Assembly (NCBI GenBank): GCA_903845125.1
Contig: CAIMWS010000463.1
Coordinates: 1 to 64,000, forward strand
DNA length: 64,000 nt
Origin: an uncultured Verrucomicrobiota bacterium
GTDB taxonomy: Bacteria; Verrucomicrobiota; Verrucomicrobiia; Limisphaerales; UBA1319
Direction of reading: 5' to 3'
Shown here: positions 46,024-56,241 of the stretch, in pieces
Numbering within the stretch: position 1 is the stretch's first letter
How the letters are laid out: the number at the start of each line of letters is the position of its first letter
Made by a program: the position numbers and the translations under genes
The notes under the pieces: generated by a model
What the model saw: the letters and a program-made list of their open reading frames with translations, nothing else
What the model was told of the DNA's origin: nothing
Databases searched by the model: none

Positions 46024-46035
46024 AGCCACCCAAGT

Positions 46036-48033
46036 ATGAAACACGCCCCTTTGTTGGCGCTGCTGCTCCTGCCGGGCCTGGGGGCGGAGCACGCCACCGG
46101 CCAGTGCCTGCCGGTCGATTTTGGGCAGACCGCGCCCGGGTTCCAGGATGATTTCATCGGGAATGCCCGCAATCCCCATTGGGTGGCCAGCCTGGCCCAC
46201 CAGGAGGCCTATGTGCAAGCCAATGGCGTACTGCAGGTGGCAGTGCGCCGGGGGAATCCGAACCATCTGCTGTTCCAAGCCGATGGCTATGACGCCACGC
46301 GCCAGGAAGTGCTCGCCCGGGTGCGCTTGCGCCGTTTCGCCGGAGGCGCCAACGCCCGGGCGGGGATCGGCGTGGGAGTGGACCCGGAGACCAGCCAGGG
46401 CATCAACCTCCTGTTTGTCCAGTTTGAGACCGGCAGCCCTTACGCCCAGGGGACGTGGGGCCGCCAATTCAAGCTGATCGATGATGTCCGCGCCTGGGGG
46501 CCGCCCGGCCTGGCGGCCGGGTGGGAAACCAATACCTGGTATTGGCTGCGGTTGCGGCAAACCGGGGCCGGGACCGACCAGCCCAACGTCCTCGGCAAGG
46601 CGTGGCCCGCCGACGGCGCCTCGCCTGAACCATCCGCATGGCAGCTGTCCTGGTCGCGGCCAGCCCGCTCCGGCCTGGCGGGCATCCTGGGTGGCTCCGG
46701 GGCGGAATCGGATTTCGAGGTTGATTACTTCCTCCTCAAGGCCGACGGGTTGCCGCGGATCCGCCTCGGTCCGCAATTGCTGTTCTTCAAAGAGCCGGAA
46801 GACGTGGTCCTGCGTCCCGGCCAGGTGGCCACCTTCCAACTGGCGGCCAGCGGTTCAGGGGGCCGCTCCCACCAGTGGCAGTCCGCCCGGCCCGGCCCGG
46901 CGCCATTCCTGGATATCCCGGGGGCCACGGAGGCAAGCTATACGACCGTCCCCCTCCAAGCCGCGGATCACGGCACGCGTTACCGCTGCCTGGTGACCGT
47001 GGAAAGCGGGCGCGTGGCCACCCGGGCCGCCACGGTGACCGTGGATGCCCAACCGCCCCAACTGGTTTCCGCCCGGACGCTGGGCCGTTCCCAACAGGTC
47101 ACGGTGGTTTTCGATGAGCCCGTGTTTGGCGATCCGGGCATACCCGGTGGCCTGGGCCGCTTCAGCCTCGCCCCCGGCATCCAAGTGCTGGGGATTTCTC
47201 CCGGCCGCCAGCCCGGGATCCTGGAATTGGCCACCAGTCCCCTCCCGGCGGGGGCCACCCACACGTTGACGGTGAGCGGCCTCCGGGATTGCGCAGGCAA
47301 CGAGATCGCGCCGGATTCGCGCATCGCCATCGATCCATCCGTGGAGGTGCCGGAGGATTACGGAACCGTGGTGGCCGGTTACCAGGATGATTTCGAAGCC
47401 CCCCAACTGGCGGCTGGCTGGCGGGCCATCCCGGCGGGCAGCGTGGCCCTCGAGCAGGCGGAAGGGCGGCTCAAACTCCGGCCCGTGGGCAGCGTCGCAG
47501 GCCACGTGGCCTATCAAGGGGCCGCTTATGACGCGGTGGAGCAGGAGGTGCTCGCGCGGGTGCGCCTGGCGGGAAGCTCCGGTTCTCCAGCCCGCGCCGG
47601 CGCCAGCGTGGGCGTGGATCCCGCCTCCGGGGAAGGCCTCAACCTTTCCTTCCGTGAGCACGATCAAGCCGGGATTTTCGGCCGCCAATTCGGCCTGGTG
47701 GATGACCGCCTGGCCTGGGGCCCCCCGGTGGCCGATCTACCCTGGGAAGCCGGAGCCTGGTATTGGCTGCGGGTGCGCCAGACCCGCGGGGCCACCGCGG
47801 ACACCGCTGTGCTTTCCGCCAAAGCCTGGCCCGCCGACGGCCTGGTGCGTGAACCGTCTGAATGGCAGGCGGTATGGAAGCACTCCGGCCGCGCGGGGCT
47901 GGCCGGCCTGCTGGGACCGAACGCCGCGGCCGCCGCCGGGCTGGAGGTGGATTACCTGCTGATCAAGGCGCGAGGCCTGCCGTCCATCAAAGTTGCCCCG
48001 CACGCGTTTTCCCTCGTTCCAGAACGTCGTTAA
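46036..48033 (+). CDS. Secreted protein with two copies of a LamG/concanavalin-like module flanking Ig-like segments
   Basis: Repeated (F/Y)QDDF...QEVLARVRL...GV(G/D)...NL.F...GRQF.L(I/V)DD..AWGPP....WYWLR(L/V)RQT......KAWPADG...EPS.WQ; Ig-like VATFQLAASGSGGRSHQWQ...YRCLVTVE. Confidence 0.75.
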   Translation: MKHAPLLALLLLPGLGAEHATGQCLPVDFGQTAPGFQDDFIGNARNPHWVASLAHQEAYVQANGVLQVAVRRGNPNHLLFQADGYDATRQEVLARVRLRRFAGGANARAGIGVGVDPETSQGINLLFVQFETGSPYAQGTWGRQFKLIDDVRAWGPPGLAAGWETNTWYWLRLRQTGAGTDQPNVLGKAWPADGASPEPSAWQLSWSRPARSGLAGILGGSGAESDFEVDYFLLKADGLPRIRLGPQLLFFKEPEDVVLRPGQVATFQLAASGSGGRSHQWQSARPGPAPFLDIPGATEASYTTVPLQAADHGTRYRCLVTVESGRVATRAATVTVDAQPPQLVSARTLGRSQQVTVVFDEPVFGDPGIPGGLGRFSLAPGIQVLGISPGRQPGILELATSPLPAGATHTLTVSGLRDCAGNEIAPDSRIAIDPSVEVPEDYGTVVAGYQDDFEAPQLAAGWRAIPAGSVALEQAEGRLKLRPVGSVAGHVAYQGAAYDAVEQEVLARVRLAGSSGSPARAGASVGVDPASGEGLNLSFREHDQAGIFGRQFGLVDDRLAWGPPVADLPWEAGAWYWLRVRQTRGATADTAVLSAKAWPADGLVREPSEWQAVWKHSGRAGLAGLLGPNAAAAAGLEVDYLLIKARGLPSIKVAPHAFSLVPERR

Positions 48034-48035
48034 GC

Positions 48036-48050
48036 CGGTGGTGCCCACCG
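48036..48050 (+). terminator. Short hairpin between adjacent co-directional genes
   Basis: CGGTGG-TGC-CCACCG followed by AATATTTGTT, in the 30-nt gap between stop (48033) and next ATG (48064). Confidence 0.4.
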
Positions 48051-48063
48051 AATATTTGTTGCC

Positions 48064-50709
48064 ATGAAAAATGCGAATCACTTGTTTGGCCGCCGCCAAT
48101 TCCTCCGCACCGCCTGCCTGGGGGCCGCCGGAGCCGCCGGAGCCGCCTGGCAGCTGGCCGCCGCCGGGGAAAGCCCGGCCGCCGGGGGCGTCTGCGTCAC
48201 CCTCTGCAACCATTGGAGCTACCTCGGCATTGGCTGGCAGCTGGGGATCGAATCGGTCGTGTTGTCCGCCACGGATGCGATGGAAATGGCCGACCGTCCG
48301 CCGGGAGTCAAAACGTGCATCAACCTGGACGCCCGGGCTTGCGAGTTTCTGGCTGAGAAATTCCCCGAGGTGGCGGCCCGCTTCAAAAAATACCTGGCGG
48401 CCGGAAAGGTGGAATTGATCGGTGGCACCTATGGCCAGCCCATGGGCACCACCATCAGCGGGGAGTCCAACATCCGCCAGATCGTGGCGGGACGGGAGAC
48501 CATCCTGAAAGCGCTGGATTACGAGCTGGCCACCTTCCTGGAGGAGGAGGAATTCAGCCACCCGCAGCTGCCCCAGCTGGTGGTGGGCGCGGGCTTCAAG
48601 TATGCGAGCCTGGCGCAATTGGACACCTGGGGCCGGGCGGGCATACCGGTCATCGAGGTGAATGCCTTGCACTGGCAGGGGCTGGACGGCACAACGATCC
48701 CCAGCACCCCGCGGAATCCGCTTTTTGGCTACAATCCGGACCTCAAGCAACTGGCCGCGCTGCCGGCCTTTGCGCGGCTCCAGCGCCTGGGCAAACCGCT
48801 GCTGTTCACCTGGGCTGAATTTGGCTGGGAGTCCCCGGAGACTCCCTCCTACCTGACCGCCCCGGAAAGCTACCGGAAGCTGGCGGCGGAGATGCCCGTG
48901 GAGTTCGTGACCCTCAAGGAATACATGGACAAGTATGGCGCCCGCCCCCGGGAGACGGCCTATTTGAACATGGATTCCTGGCACAAATCGCTCACCTGGG
49001 GCATCGGCGGCGACCAACTGCGCATCCTGGACCGCCAGGTGGAAGGCCTGCTGCTGGCGGCCGAGCGTTTTGACGCGGTGGCGTCCGCCCTGGGGTCCCA
49101 GCCCCACACGCCCCAGCTGGGCAAGGCGTGGAAAAATCTCCTGGCCTCCCAGAGCCACGATGTGGGCCTCTGCGAATACTCCCGCTGGCAGGGCGACCGG
49201 ATGGCCCCGCTGGACCGGGTCGAGGATCTGCACAATTTCACCTGGGGCGCCCTGGGCTACCAGCATCTGGATGCCGCCCAAGCCCAGGGCCGCGAGGTGC
49301 TGGACGCCGCGCTGGGCAGCCTCGCCGGGCGGATTGGATCGGCGCCCACGGCGCCAGGCCCGTGGACGATTACGGTCTTTAATCCCAGCGGCTGGACCCG
49401 CAGCGAGGTGGCCTTGACGGGCCGGATTTACCCCATCCCGCCCAACACGCGGGGTTTGGTGATAAAGAATGCCGCCGGCCAAACCCTCCCCTCCCAGGTG
49501 ATCAAGCGGGAGACCGATGCCGCGGGCCACCTGGAGATGGCGGAACTGGCTTTTATGGCGGACCAAGTCCCCAGCGTGGGCTACCGGACCTTTTACCTTA
49601 CGCCCACCGCTTCGGCGGAACCTCCCGCCGCCACCGGCCTGCGCGTCGACGAAGCCGGCTGGGGCCTGGAAAACGAACACCTCAAACTGCGGCTGGATCC
49701 GAAGACCGGCGCGGTGGGCAGCCTGGTGGATAAAAAATCAGGGCGGGAAATGCTGGCCGGCGCCGCGGGCGCGTTCCCGATCTTCAAAGGCCGGCCCAAT
49801 CCGGATTATCCCCTGCGCAGCATTTTCGGCTCGAAGAACGTGGCGATCCCCGCTTTTTACGACAGCGCGCAATCCCAGGCGGAAATCCAATGGCTGGAAA
49901 AAGGCCCCCTCCGCGCCCGGATCCGGGCGCGCCACCATTGGCCGCTGTTGAAATTCGAGACCCACATCACCCTGACCGCCGGGAGCCGCCAGGTGGAAGT
50001 CGTGAGCCGGGTGCTGGCGGAAGTGCCGCCCGCCACGGACACCAGCCCGCCGGATATCCAGGAAGGCTACTGGCTTTCCTGCAAACCCGGGTTCCAGCCG
50101 GCGACGGTCTGGCGCGATTTCCCCTTTGGGATAGAACCCACCATCCACGCCAAGTTCCACGGACTGACCTTGGTGGATTTGGCGGCCCGGGATTTCGGTT
50201 TGCTGGTCTTGCACGCCGGCACGCAATACTTCCGGCAGGAAAAGGAGGGAGCGATCGCCAACCTGCTGATGCGCGAATGGGAATCTTTTTGGACTGGCGA
50301 ATATGGCTGGCCGCGCTACGCCGAATACCGCCACGCCCTGCTGCCGCACGGCGCGGATTTCACCCATGCCGACCGCCTCCGGGCCGCGGCCCAGTTTGGC
50401 CAGGGGCTCCTCAGCGTGGTGGGCCAGCCGCACCCTGGGGATCTGCCGCTGGACAAGAGCTTCCTATCGGTCACCCCCGCCCATGCCCTGTTATCCGCGT
50501 TCCGCCGCCGGGAAGGGAAAGGTTATGAATTGCGCGTGGTGGAAACCGATGGCCGGGAAGGCGCTGTTTCCGCCAGCCTGGCGCTCCCGTGGGCCTCGGC
50601 GGTGGAAACCGATCTGCTGGGCAACCAGACGGGAACCGTGGAACGCCGCGGCAGCCAGCTTGAATTCCGCCTCCCGCCCTGGAAGGTGAAGACCTTTTCG
50701 GTGGCGTAA
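48064..50709 (+). CDS. GH38-like (alpha-mannosidase superfamily) protein with Tat signal
   Basis: GRRQFLRTACLGAAGAAGA leader; KYLAAGKVELIGGTYGQPMGTTISGESNIRQ, FSHPQLPQLVVGAGFKYASLAQLDTWG, LLASQSHDVGLCEYS. Confidence 0.75.
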   Translation: MKNANHLFGRRQFLRTACLGAAGAAGAAWQLAAAGESPAAGGVCVTLCNHWSYLGIGWQLGIESVVLSATDAMEMADRPPGVKTCINLDARACEFLAEKFPEVAARFKKYLAAGKVELIGGTYGQPMGTTISGESNIRQIVAGRETILKALDYELATFLEEEEFSHPQLPQLVVGAGFKYASLAQLDTWGRAGIPVIEVNALHWQGLDGTTIPSTPRNPLFGYNPDLKQLAALPAFARLQRLGKPLLFTWAEFGWESPETPSYLTAPESYRKLAAEMPVEFVTLKEYMDKYGARPRETAYLNMDSWHKSLTWGIGGDQLRILDRQVEGLLLAAERFDAVASALGSQPHTPQLGKAWKNLLASQSHDVGLCEYSRWQGDRMAPLDRVEDLHNFTWGALGYQHLDAAQAQGREVLDAALGSLAGRIGSAPTAPGPWTITVFNPSGWTRSEVALTGRIYPIPPNTRGLVIKNAAGQTLPSQVIKRETDAAGHLEMAELAFMADQVPSVGYRTFYLTPTASAEPPAATGLRVDEAGWGLENEHLKLRLDPKTGAVGSLVDKKSGREMLAGAAGAFPIFKGRPNPDYPLRSIFGSKNVAIPAFYDSAQSQAEIQWLEKGPLRARIRARHHWPLLKFETHITLTAGSRQVEVVSRVLAEVPPATDTSPPDIQEGYWLSCKPGFQPATVWRDFPFGIEPTIHAKFHGLTLVDLAARDFGLLVLHAGTQYFRQEKEGAIANLLMREWESFWTGEYGWPRYAEYRHALLPHGADFTHADRLRAAAQFGQGLLSVVGQPHPGDLPLDKSFLSVTPAHALLSAFRRREGKGYELRVVETDGREGAVSASLALPWASAVETDLLGNQTGTVERRGSQLEFRLPPWKVKTFSVA

Positions 50710-50729
50710 TCCCACAGCAGGAGCCGACC

Positions 50730-53700
50730 ATGATCCAACTGATTAGCGCGGTGGTTTCCCAACGATGGCTCGGCTGGCTGTTGCCCGCGTGGGTGGCGGC
50801 CCTGCCGGCCATGGCCGGCGAGGTGGCCCCAACCGCGGCCCCCCTGCCGCCCGGAGTGCAGGCCGTCTGGGACCTGGCCAAGGCTTATCGCGAAACCACG
50901 CCGTCCCGGGAGCGCATTTGCCTGAATGGGCTGTGGCAATGGCAGCCCGCGGAGGCCCAGGCCAGCCAGCCGCCGCCGGACCATTGGGGCTATTTCAAGG
51001 TGCCGGGCTGCTGGCCGGGCATCACCGATTACCTGCAGAAGGACTGCCAGACCCTGTTCCCCCACCCCGCCTGGGCGGGACGCAAACCGGGAGGGGTCAC
51101 CTCCGCCTGGTACCAGCGGGAGCTGGCCATCCCCGGCGGCTGGGAGGGGCGCCGGATCCTGCTGGCCGTCGAATATTTGAACTCCCACGCCGAGGTGTTC
51201 CTGGATGGCCGGCGCGCGGGCGAAATCCATTTTCCTGGCGGCGAGCTGGATATCACCCCCGCCTGCCGGCCCGGTGGCCGGCACCGTTTGACCCTGTGCG
51301 TCACCGCCCTGCCGCTGAAAGGGGTGCTGCTATCGTACACCGACAGCGCTTCCGCCCGCGAGGTGCGGGGCGCCGTGGCCCGGCGGGGATTGTGCGGGGA
51401 CGTCTTCCTGGCCAGCCGGCCGGCGGGACCGCGGCTGGGCGAGCTGCAGGTAAGCACCTCGGTGCGCCGGCGGGAGATCTCCCTCAACGCGGCGGTGGAA
51501 GGCCTGGCCGCGAACCAGCCCTGTCGCCTGGCCGTGCGGATCCTGGAGGACGGGCGAACCATTCAATCCTTCACCAGCCCGCCATACGAGCCGGACCGCC
51601 GGGCGGGGGGGCGGCTGGAGTTGGTGGAGAAATGGCTGCCGGAGCGGCTCTGGGACATCCACACCCCGCACCACACCCTGGAACTGGAGGTCTCCCTGCT
51701 CGACGACGCCGGCAACCTCCTGGACACCGCCGCGCGGCAGCGGTTCGGATTCCGCGAGTTTTGGATCGACGGGCGCGACTTTTACCTGAACGGCTCCCGC
51801 ATTTTCCTCTCGGCTGTCCCGCTGGACAACGCCCAGGTGGGCGCCGCCCTGGCCACTTACGCCGCCGCCTGCGAAAGCCTGCAGCGCCTGAAAAGTTTCG
51901 GCATCAACTTTGTCTATACCCACAACTACGGTTGTGAGCCGGGCAGCCACCTCGGGTTCGAGGAAATCCTCCGGGCGGCCGATGACACCGGGATGCTGGT
52001 GGCATTTTCCATGCCGCATTTCAGCCACTACGAGTGGCCCTCCCCGGCGGCAGACGGCACCAATGGCTACGCGCGACACGCGGCCTTTTACGCCCGGGCG
52101 GCGCAAAACCATCCCTCGGTGGTCCTGTATTCGATGAGCCACAACGCCACCGGCTACAACGAGGACATGAACCCCGACCTGATCGACGGCATCCACGAGG
52201 TGCGCGACACCTGGGCCGCCCGGAACGTCAAGCTCGCCTTGCGCGCGGAGGCGATTGTGAACCGGCTGGATCCCCGCCGTGTGGTTTACCACCATGCCTC
52301 GGGCAACCTCGGGACGCTCCACGCCATCAATTTCTATCCGAACTTCGTCCCCATCCAGGAATTGTCCGACTGGTTCGAGCATTGGTCCACCGAGGGGGTG
52401 AAGCCGGTCTTCACCTGCGAATACGGCGCCCCGTTCAGCTGGGACTGGACGATGTACCGCGGCTGGTTCCGCGGCCAGCGCGAATTTGGCAGCGCCAAGG
52501 TTCCGTGGGAATTGTGCGTGCCGGAGTGGAATGCCCAGTTCAGCGGCGACGAGGCTTTCCAGCTCAGCGAGCCGGTCCGGGCCAACCTGCGGTGGGAAGC
52601 GCGGCAATACGCCGCCGGCAACCTCTGGCACCGCTGGGATTATCCCTACCCCGTGGACTCCATCCGTTTCGACGAACGCTACCCGGTGTTTGCCCGCTAT
52701 ATCACGGACAATTGGCGCGCCTTCCGCGGCTGGGAAGTCTCCGCCAATTCGCCTTGGGAACACGGCCATTTCTGGAAGCTGCGCGAGGGTGTGGACCGGC
52801 GCCGCCGGGAACTGCCGGTGGATTGGGAAAACCTCCAGCGGCCGGGCTTCAGCCCCGATTACCTCGATCAACGCTACGAGCGGATGGACCTGGCTTTCGA
52901 GCGGGCCGACTGGATCCCGACCCCCGCCGCCGAGGCGCTGCTGCGCAACAACGGCCCCCGGCTGGCCTGGATCGGCGGCCCGCCGGACCGCTTCACCAGC
53001 CAGGCGCACAATTTCCGGCCAGGCGAAACCGTCATCAAACAGCTCATCCTCATCAACAATTCCCGCACCCCGGCCACCTGCGACTGCCGCTGGACGCTCG
53101 CCCTGCCGCAACCGGTCACCGGCCGGCAGCAGATCCAGGTGGCCACCGGCCGGCAGGAGCGCGTGCCGCTGCGTTTCACGCTGCCCGCCACCCTGCCCCC
53201 CGGCAGCTACGAGCTCCGGGCCGGATTCCAGTTCGCCTCCGGAGAACACCAGGAGGACTCGTTCACCATCGACATCCTCCCGCCGCCGGCCGCGCCGCCG
53301 CCGGCCGCCGGCCGGATCGCGCTGTTCGATCCACGCGGGGAAACCGCCGCGTGGCTCAAGGGCCTGGGCATTCCGTTCCAATCCGTTTCAGAGGTCAGCG
53401 GTCTGGCGGCCGGCGATCTGCTGATCGTGGGCAAAGCCGCGCTCTCCGCCACCGGCCCGGCGCCGGATCTGCGGGCCGTGCGCCAGGGCTTGAAGGTGAT
53501 CCTGTTCGAGCAGACCGCCGAAGCCCTGGAAAAACGGCTCGGCTTCCGCGTGCAGGAATACGGCCTGCGCCAGGTGTTCCCCCGCGTGCCGGATCACCCG
53601 GCCCTGGCGGGCCTCACCGCCGCCCGGCTGCGGGATTGGCGGGGTGCGGCCACCCTCGTGCCCCCGCGCCTGGCCTATGAATCAAGGCCGCGCCAAGGCC

Positions 53701-54653
53701 CCACCGTGCAGTGGTGCGGCCTCCCGGTCCCGCGGCTCTGGCGCTGCGGCAATTGGGGCAGCGTGGCCTCGGTGCTGATCGAGAAACCGGCCCGGGGCGA
53801 TTTCCTGCCGCTCGTTGATGGCGGCTACGGCCTCCAATACAGCCCGCTCCTGGAATTCCACGAAGGCCGCGGCCTGGCCCTGTTCTGCCAGCTGGACCTG
53901 ACCGGCCGCACCGAAGCCGACCCCGCCGCCGGGCTGCTGCTGCGGAATCTCCTGCAGTATGCCTTGGGCTGGCAGCCGGCCCCCCGGCGCAGCGCTTTCT
54001 ACGCCGGGGAATCCGCCGGGCGGGCCTGGCTGGAATCCGCCGGGGTGCCGGTGGCCGGCCTGGCGGGAACCGTCCCAGCGCCGGGACAGCTGCTCCTCCT
54101 GGGGCCGGGCAGCGGCGCCACCCTCGCGGGCCACAAGGCCGGCCTCGCCGAGTGGCTCCAGACCGGTGGCAGCCTGCTCGCCATCGGCCTGGACCAAAGC
54201 GCTGCGGACACCCTCCTGCCGGTTTCGCTCACCGTGAAAAAAACCGCTTATATCTCCGGCTTTTTCCCACCCTTCAGCTGGAGCAGCCGCTTCGCCGGCA
54301 TCAGCCCCGCCGACCTCCTGAACCGGGATCCCCGCGATCTGCCGCTCATCACGGCCGGAGCCAGCACTTTCGGCGGCGGAATCCTGGCCCAGGCCGGGGA
54401 CTGGAATATCTGGTTTTGCCAGGCCGCCCCCTGGCAGTTCGACGCCCGCCAGCCGGCCAATCTCAAGCGCACCCATCGCCGCCTGGCCTTCGCTCTATCG
54501 CGCCTGGTAGCCAGCCTGGGCGCGGCGGAAAACACCCCCCTCCTGGACCGCTTCGCCCAGCCCGCCGGCGCCCAGGAACAACGTTGGCTCACCGGCCTCT
54601 ACCTCGACCAGCCCGAAGAATGGGATGATCCTTACCGGTTCTTCCGGTGGTAG
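50730..54653 (+). CDS. GH2-like glycosidase superfamily protein (large)
   Basis: ICLNGLWQWQPAEA, SAWYQRELAIPGGW, FREFWIDGRDFYLNGSRIFLSA, FGINFVYTHNYG, FTCEYGAPFSWDW. Confidence 0.78.
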   Translation: MIQLISAVVSQRWLGWLLPAWVAALPAMAGEVAPTAAPLPPGVQAVWDLAKAYRETTPSRERICLNGLWQWQPAEAQASQPPPDHWGYFKVPGCWPGITDYLQKDCQTLFPHPAWAGRKPGGVTSAWYQRELAIPGGWEGRRILLAVEYLNSHAEVFLDGRRAGEIHFPGGELDITPACRPGGRHRLTLCVTALPLKGVLLSYTDSASAREVRGAVARRGLCGDVFLASRPAGPRLGELQVSTSVRRREISLNAAVEGLAANQPCRLAVRILEDGRTIQSFTSPPYEPDRRAGGRLELVEKWLPERLWDIHTPHHTLELEVSLLDDAGNLLDTAARQRFGFREFWIDGRDFYLNGSRIFLSAVPLDNAQVGAALATYAAACESLQRLKSFGINFVYTHNYGCEPGSHLGFEEILRAADDTGMLVAFSMPHFSHYEWPSPAADGTNGYARHAAFYARAAQNHPSVVLYSMSHNATGYNEDMNPDLIDGIHEVRDTWAARNVKLALRAEAIVNRLDPRRVVYHHASGNLGTLHAINFYPNFVPIQELSDWFEHWSTEGVKPVFTCEYGAPFSWDWTMYRGWFRGQREFGSAKVPWELCVPEWNAQFSGDEAFQLSEPVRANLRWEARQYAAGNLWHRWDYPYPVDSIRFDERYPVFARYITDNWRAFRGWEVSANSPWEHGHFWKLREGVDRRRRELPVDWENLQRPGFSPDYLDQRYERMDLAFERADWIPTPAAEALLRNNGPRLAWIGGPPDRFTSQAHNFRPGETVIKQLILINNSRTPATCDCRWTLALPQPVTGRQQIQVATGRQERVPLRFTLPATLPPGSYELRAGFQFASGEHQEDSFTIDILPPPAAPPPAAGRIALFDPRGETAAWLKGLGIPFQSVSEVSGLAAGDLLIVGKAALSATGPAPDLRAVRQGLKVILFEQTAEALEKRLGFRVQEYGLRQVFPRVPDHPALAGLTAARLRDWRGAATLVPPRLAYESRPRQGPTVQWCGLPVPRLWRCGNWGSVASVLIEKPARGDFLPLVDGGYGLQYSPLLEFHEGRGLALFCQLDLTGRTEADPAAGLLLRNLLQYALGWQPAPRRSAFYAGESAGRAWLESAGVPVAGLAGTVPAPGQLLLLGPGSGATLAGHKAGLAEWLQTGGSLLAIGLDQSAADTLLPVSLTVKKTAYISGFFPPFSWSSRFAGISPADLLNRDPRDLPLITAGASTFGGGILAQAGDWNIWFCQAAPWQFDARQPANLKRTHRRLAFALSRLVASLGAAENTPLLDRFAQPAGAQEQRWLTGLYLDQPEEWDDPYRFFRW

Positions 54654-54995
54654 GAAACGGGGACGACGGCTGGTGGCAAAAGGGATGATGCGCCACCCTA
54701 AATTCGCCCCCACGCGCTGCCCCTGCCGGAAGCACCCACCGAACCGGTAGCGGTCCGGCCGCCGCCCCACCGGCGGGATCGATTGGCTCAAGCGGTGTTT
54801 TCACCAGGCGGCTCATGGAAACAAAAGGCGGTCGAAAGGGTCCGCAAAACGGTTGCCGCCATTCCCATCCAATCCAGATCACCCGCCTTGGCCTGGCCAC
54901 GAATGCTCCAGGGCCGGAGGCCGGATGGTTTTCCACGGGAAGGGATGGCGATGAGGGGGTGTAACTTTCGGTTGCCAGCCTTTCGAGAAGGGGCT

Positions 54996-55023
54996 TTGCA
55001 CAGGCCCTGGGAGTGGTTATTTT
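54996..55023 (+). promoter_or_regulatory. Candidate promoter of the MscS gene
   Basis: TTGCAC (54996-55001), 16-nt spacer, TATTTT (55018-55023). Confidence 0.3.
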
Positions 55024-55050
55024 AGCAGCAGGTTGAGGCCTTGAAAAAAG

Positions 55051-56241
55051 ATGAAAAGGAAACTGACATTATTATTGATGGGGGTGGGATTATGGATGGT
55101 GCTGGCGATCCGCGCTGAACCAGCCACCCCGGAATCGAAATCCGCACCCACCACCGAGCTGGCCGGCCCCGTAGCGGCAGCGGCCCACAGCAGCCTGGCC
55201 GTGCGCCAGGAGCCGCTGCTGATGGGCGAACCGGCGTGGAAATATGCGGCCTTTGCGCTTTATATCATCCTGGCCTTTTACCTCGCCCGGCTGTGCGATT
55301 ACTTCGTGCAAACCAGGCTGGAGCGGATCGCCCGGCCCGGCGCTGGATCGCGGGATGGCACCTGGATGGAGTTGATCCATGGCCCGGTGAAGCTGGTGAC
55401 GTTTGTCATCCTGCTGCACATCGGCCTGGACCTGTTCCACTGGCCGGCCTGGCTGCAAAATTATTTGTCCAAGGGGATGAAGCTGCTGGTGGCCATTTCG
55501 CTGACTTATGTGTCGCTGAAGTTCACGGATCTGCTGCTCGGGTATTGGCGCAACCGCGTGGCCCCGGGGGCGGACAAATCCTTCCACGAGCATTTATTCC
55601 CCCTGGTGCGGAAAACCCTGCGGGTATTTTTGATCCTGGTCGCGGTGCTGGTGACCTCCCAGAACCTCGGCCTCAATATCACCGGCATTCTGGCCTCGCT
55701 TTCCATCGGCGGCCTGGCGGTGGGCCTGGCGGCGCAGGACACGCTGGCCAACCTGTTCGGGGCGGTGGCCGTGTTCCTCGACAAGCCGTTCGTGGTGGGG
55801 GACCGCATCAAAATGGACTCCATCGAAGGCACCGTGGAAGCCATCGGCATGCGCAGCACGAAGGTCCGGAATTCCGACGGGCACCTCGTGGCCATCCCGA
55901 ACAAGACGATGGGCAATTCCACCATCACCAACATTTCGCGCCGGCCCAATATCCGCACCGAAATCAACCTCAGCCTCAGCGGAGATCTGCCCCCGGAAAA
56001 GATCCTGCAGGCAGTGGCCATCCTGGAGGAGATCCTGAAAAAGCACCCCCAGACGGCGGACCTGCAGACCACCTTCAACCGGTTCACCGATTCCGGCCCG
56101 AACATCCAGGTGGTGCATTGGTGGAAGTCCACGGACTCCAAAGCCTGCCTGGCCGGCTGGCAGGCTTTCAACCTGGAAATCAAGCGCCGGTTCGACCAGG
56201 AAGGCATCCGCCTGGCGACCGCCCTGGCGGCGGCCAAGTAG
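55051..56241 (+). CDS. MscS-family mechanosensitive ion channel
   Basis: LGLNITGILASLSIGGLAVGLAAQDTLANLFGAVAVFLDKPFVVGDRIKMDSIEGTVEAIGMRSTKVRNSDGHLVAIPNKTMGNSTITN. Confidence 0.95.
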   Translation: MKRKLTLLLMGVGLWMVLAIRAEPATPESKSAPTTELAGPVAAAAHSSLAVRQEPLLMGEPAWKYAAFALYIILAFYLARLCDYFVQTRLERIARPGAGSRDGTWMELIHGPVKLVTFVILLHIGLDLFHWPAWLQNYLSKGMKLLVAISLTYVSLKFTDLLLGYWRNRVAPGADKSFHEHLFPLVRKTLRVFLILVAVLVTSQNLGLNITGILASLSIGGLAVGLAAQDTLANLFGAVAVFLDKPFVVGDRIKMDSIEGTVEAIGMRSTKVRNSDGHLVAIPNKTMGNSTITNISRRPNIRTEINLSLSGDLPPEKILQAVAILEEILKKHPQTADLQTTFNRFTDSGPNIQVVHWWKSTDSKACLAGWQAFNLEIKRRFDQEGIRLATALAAAK

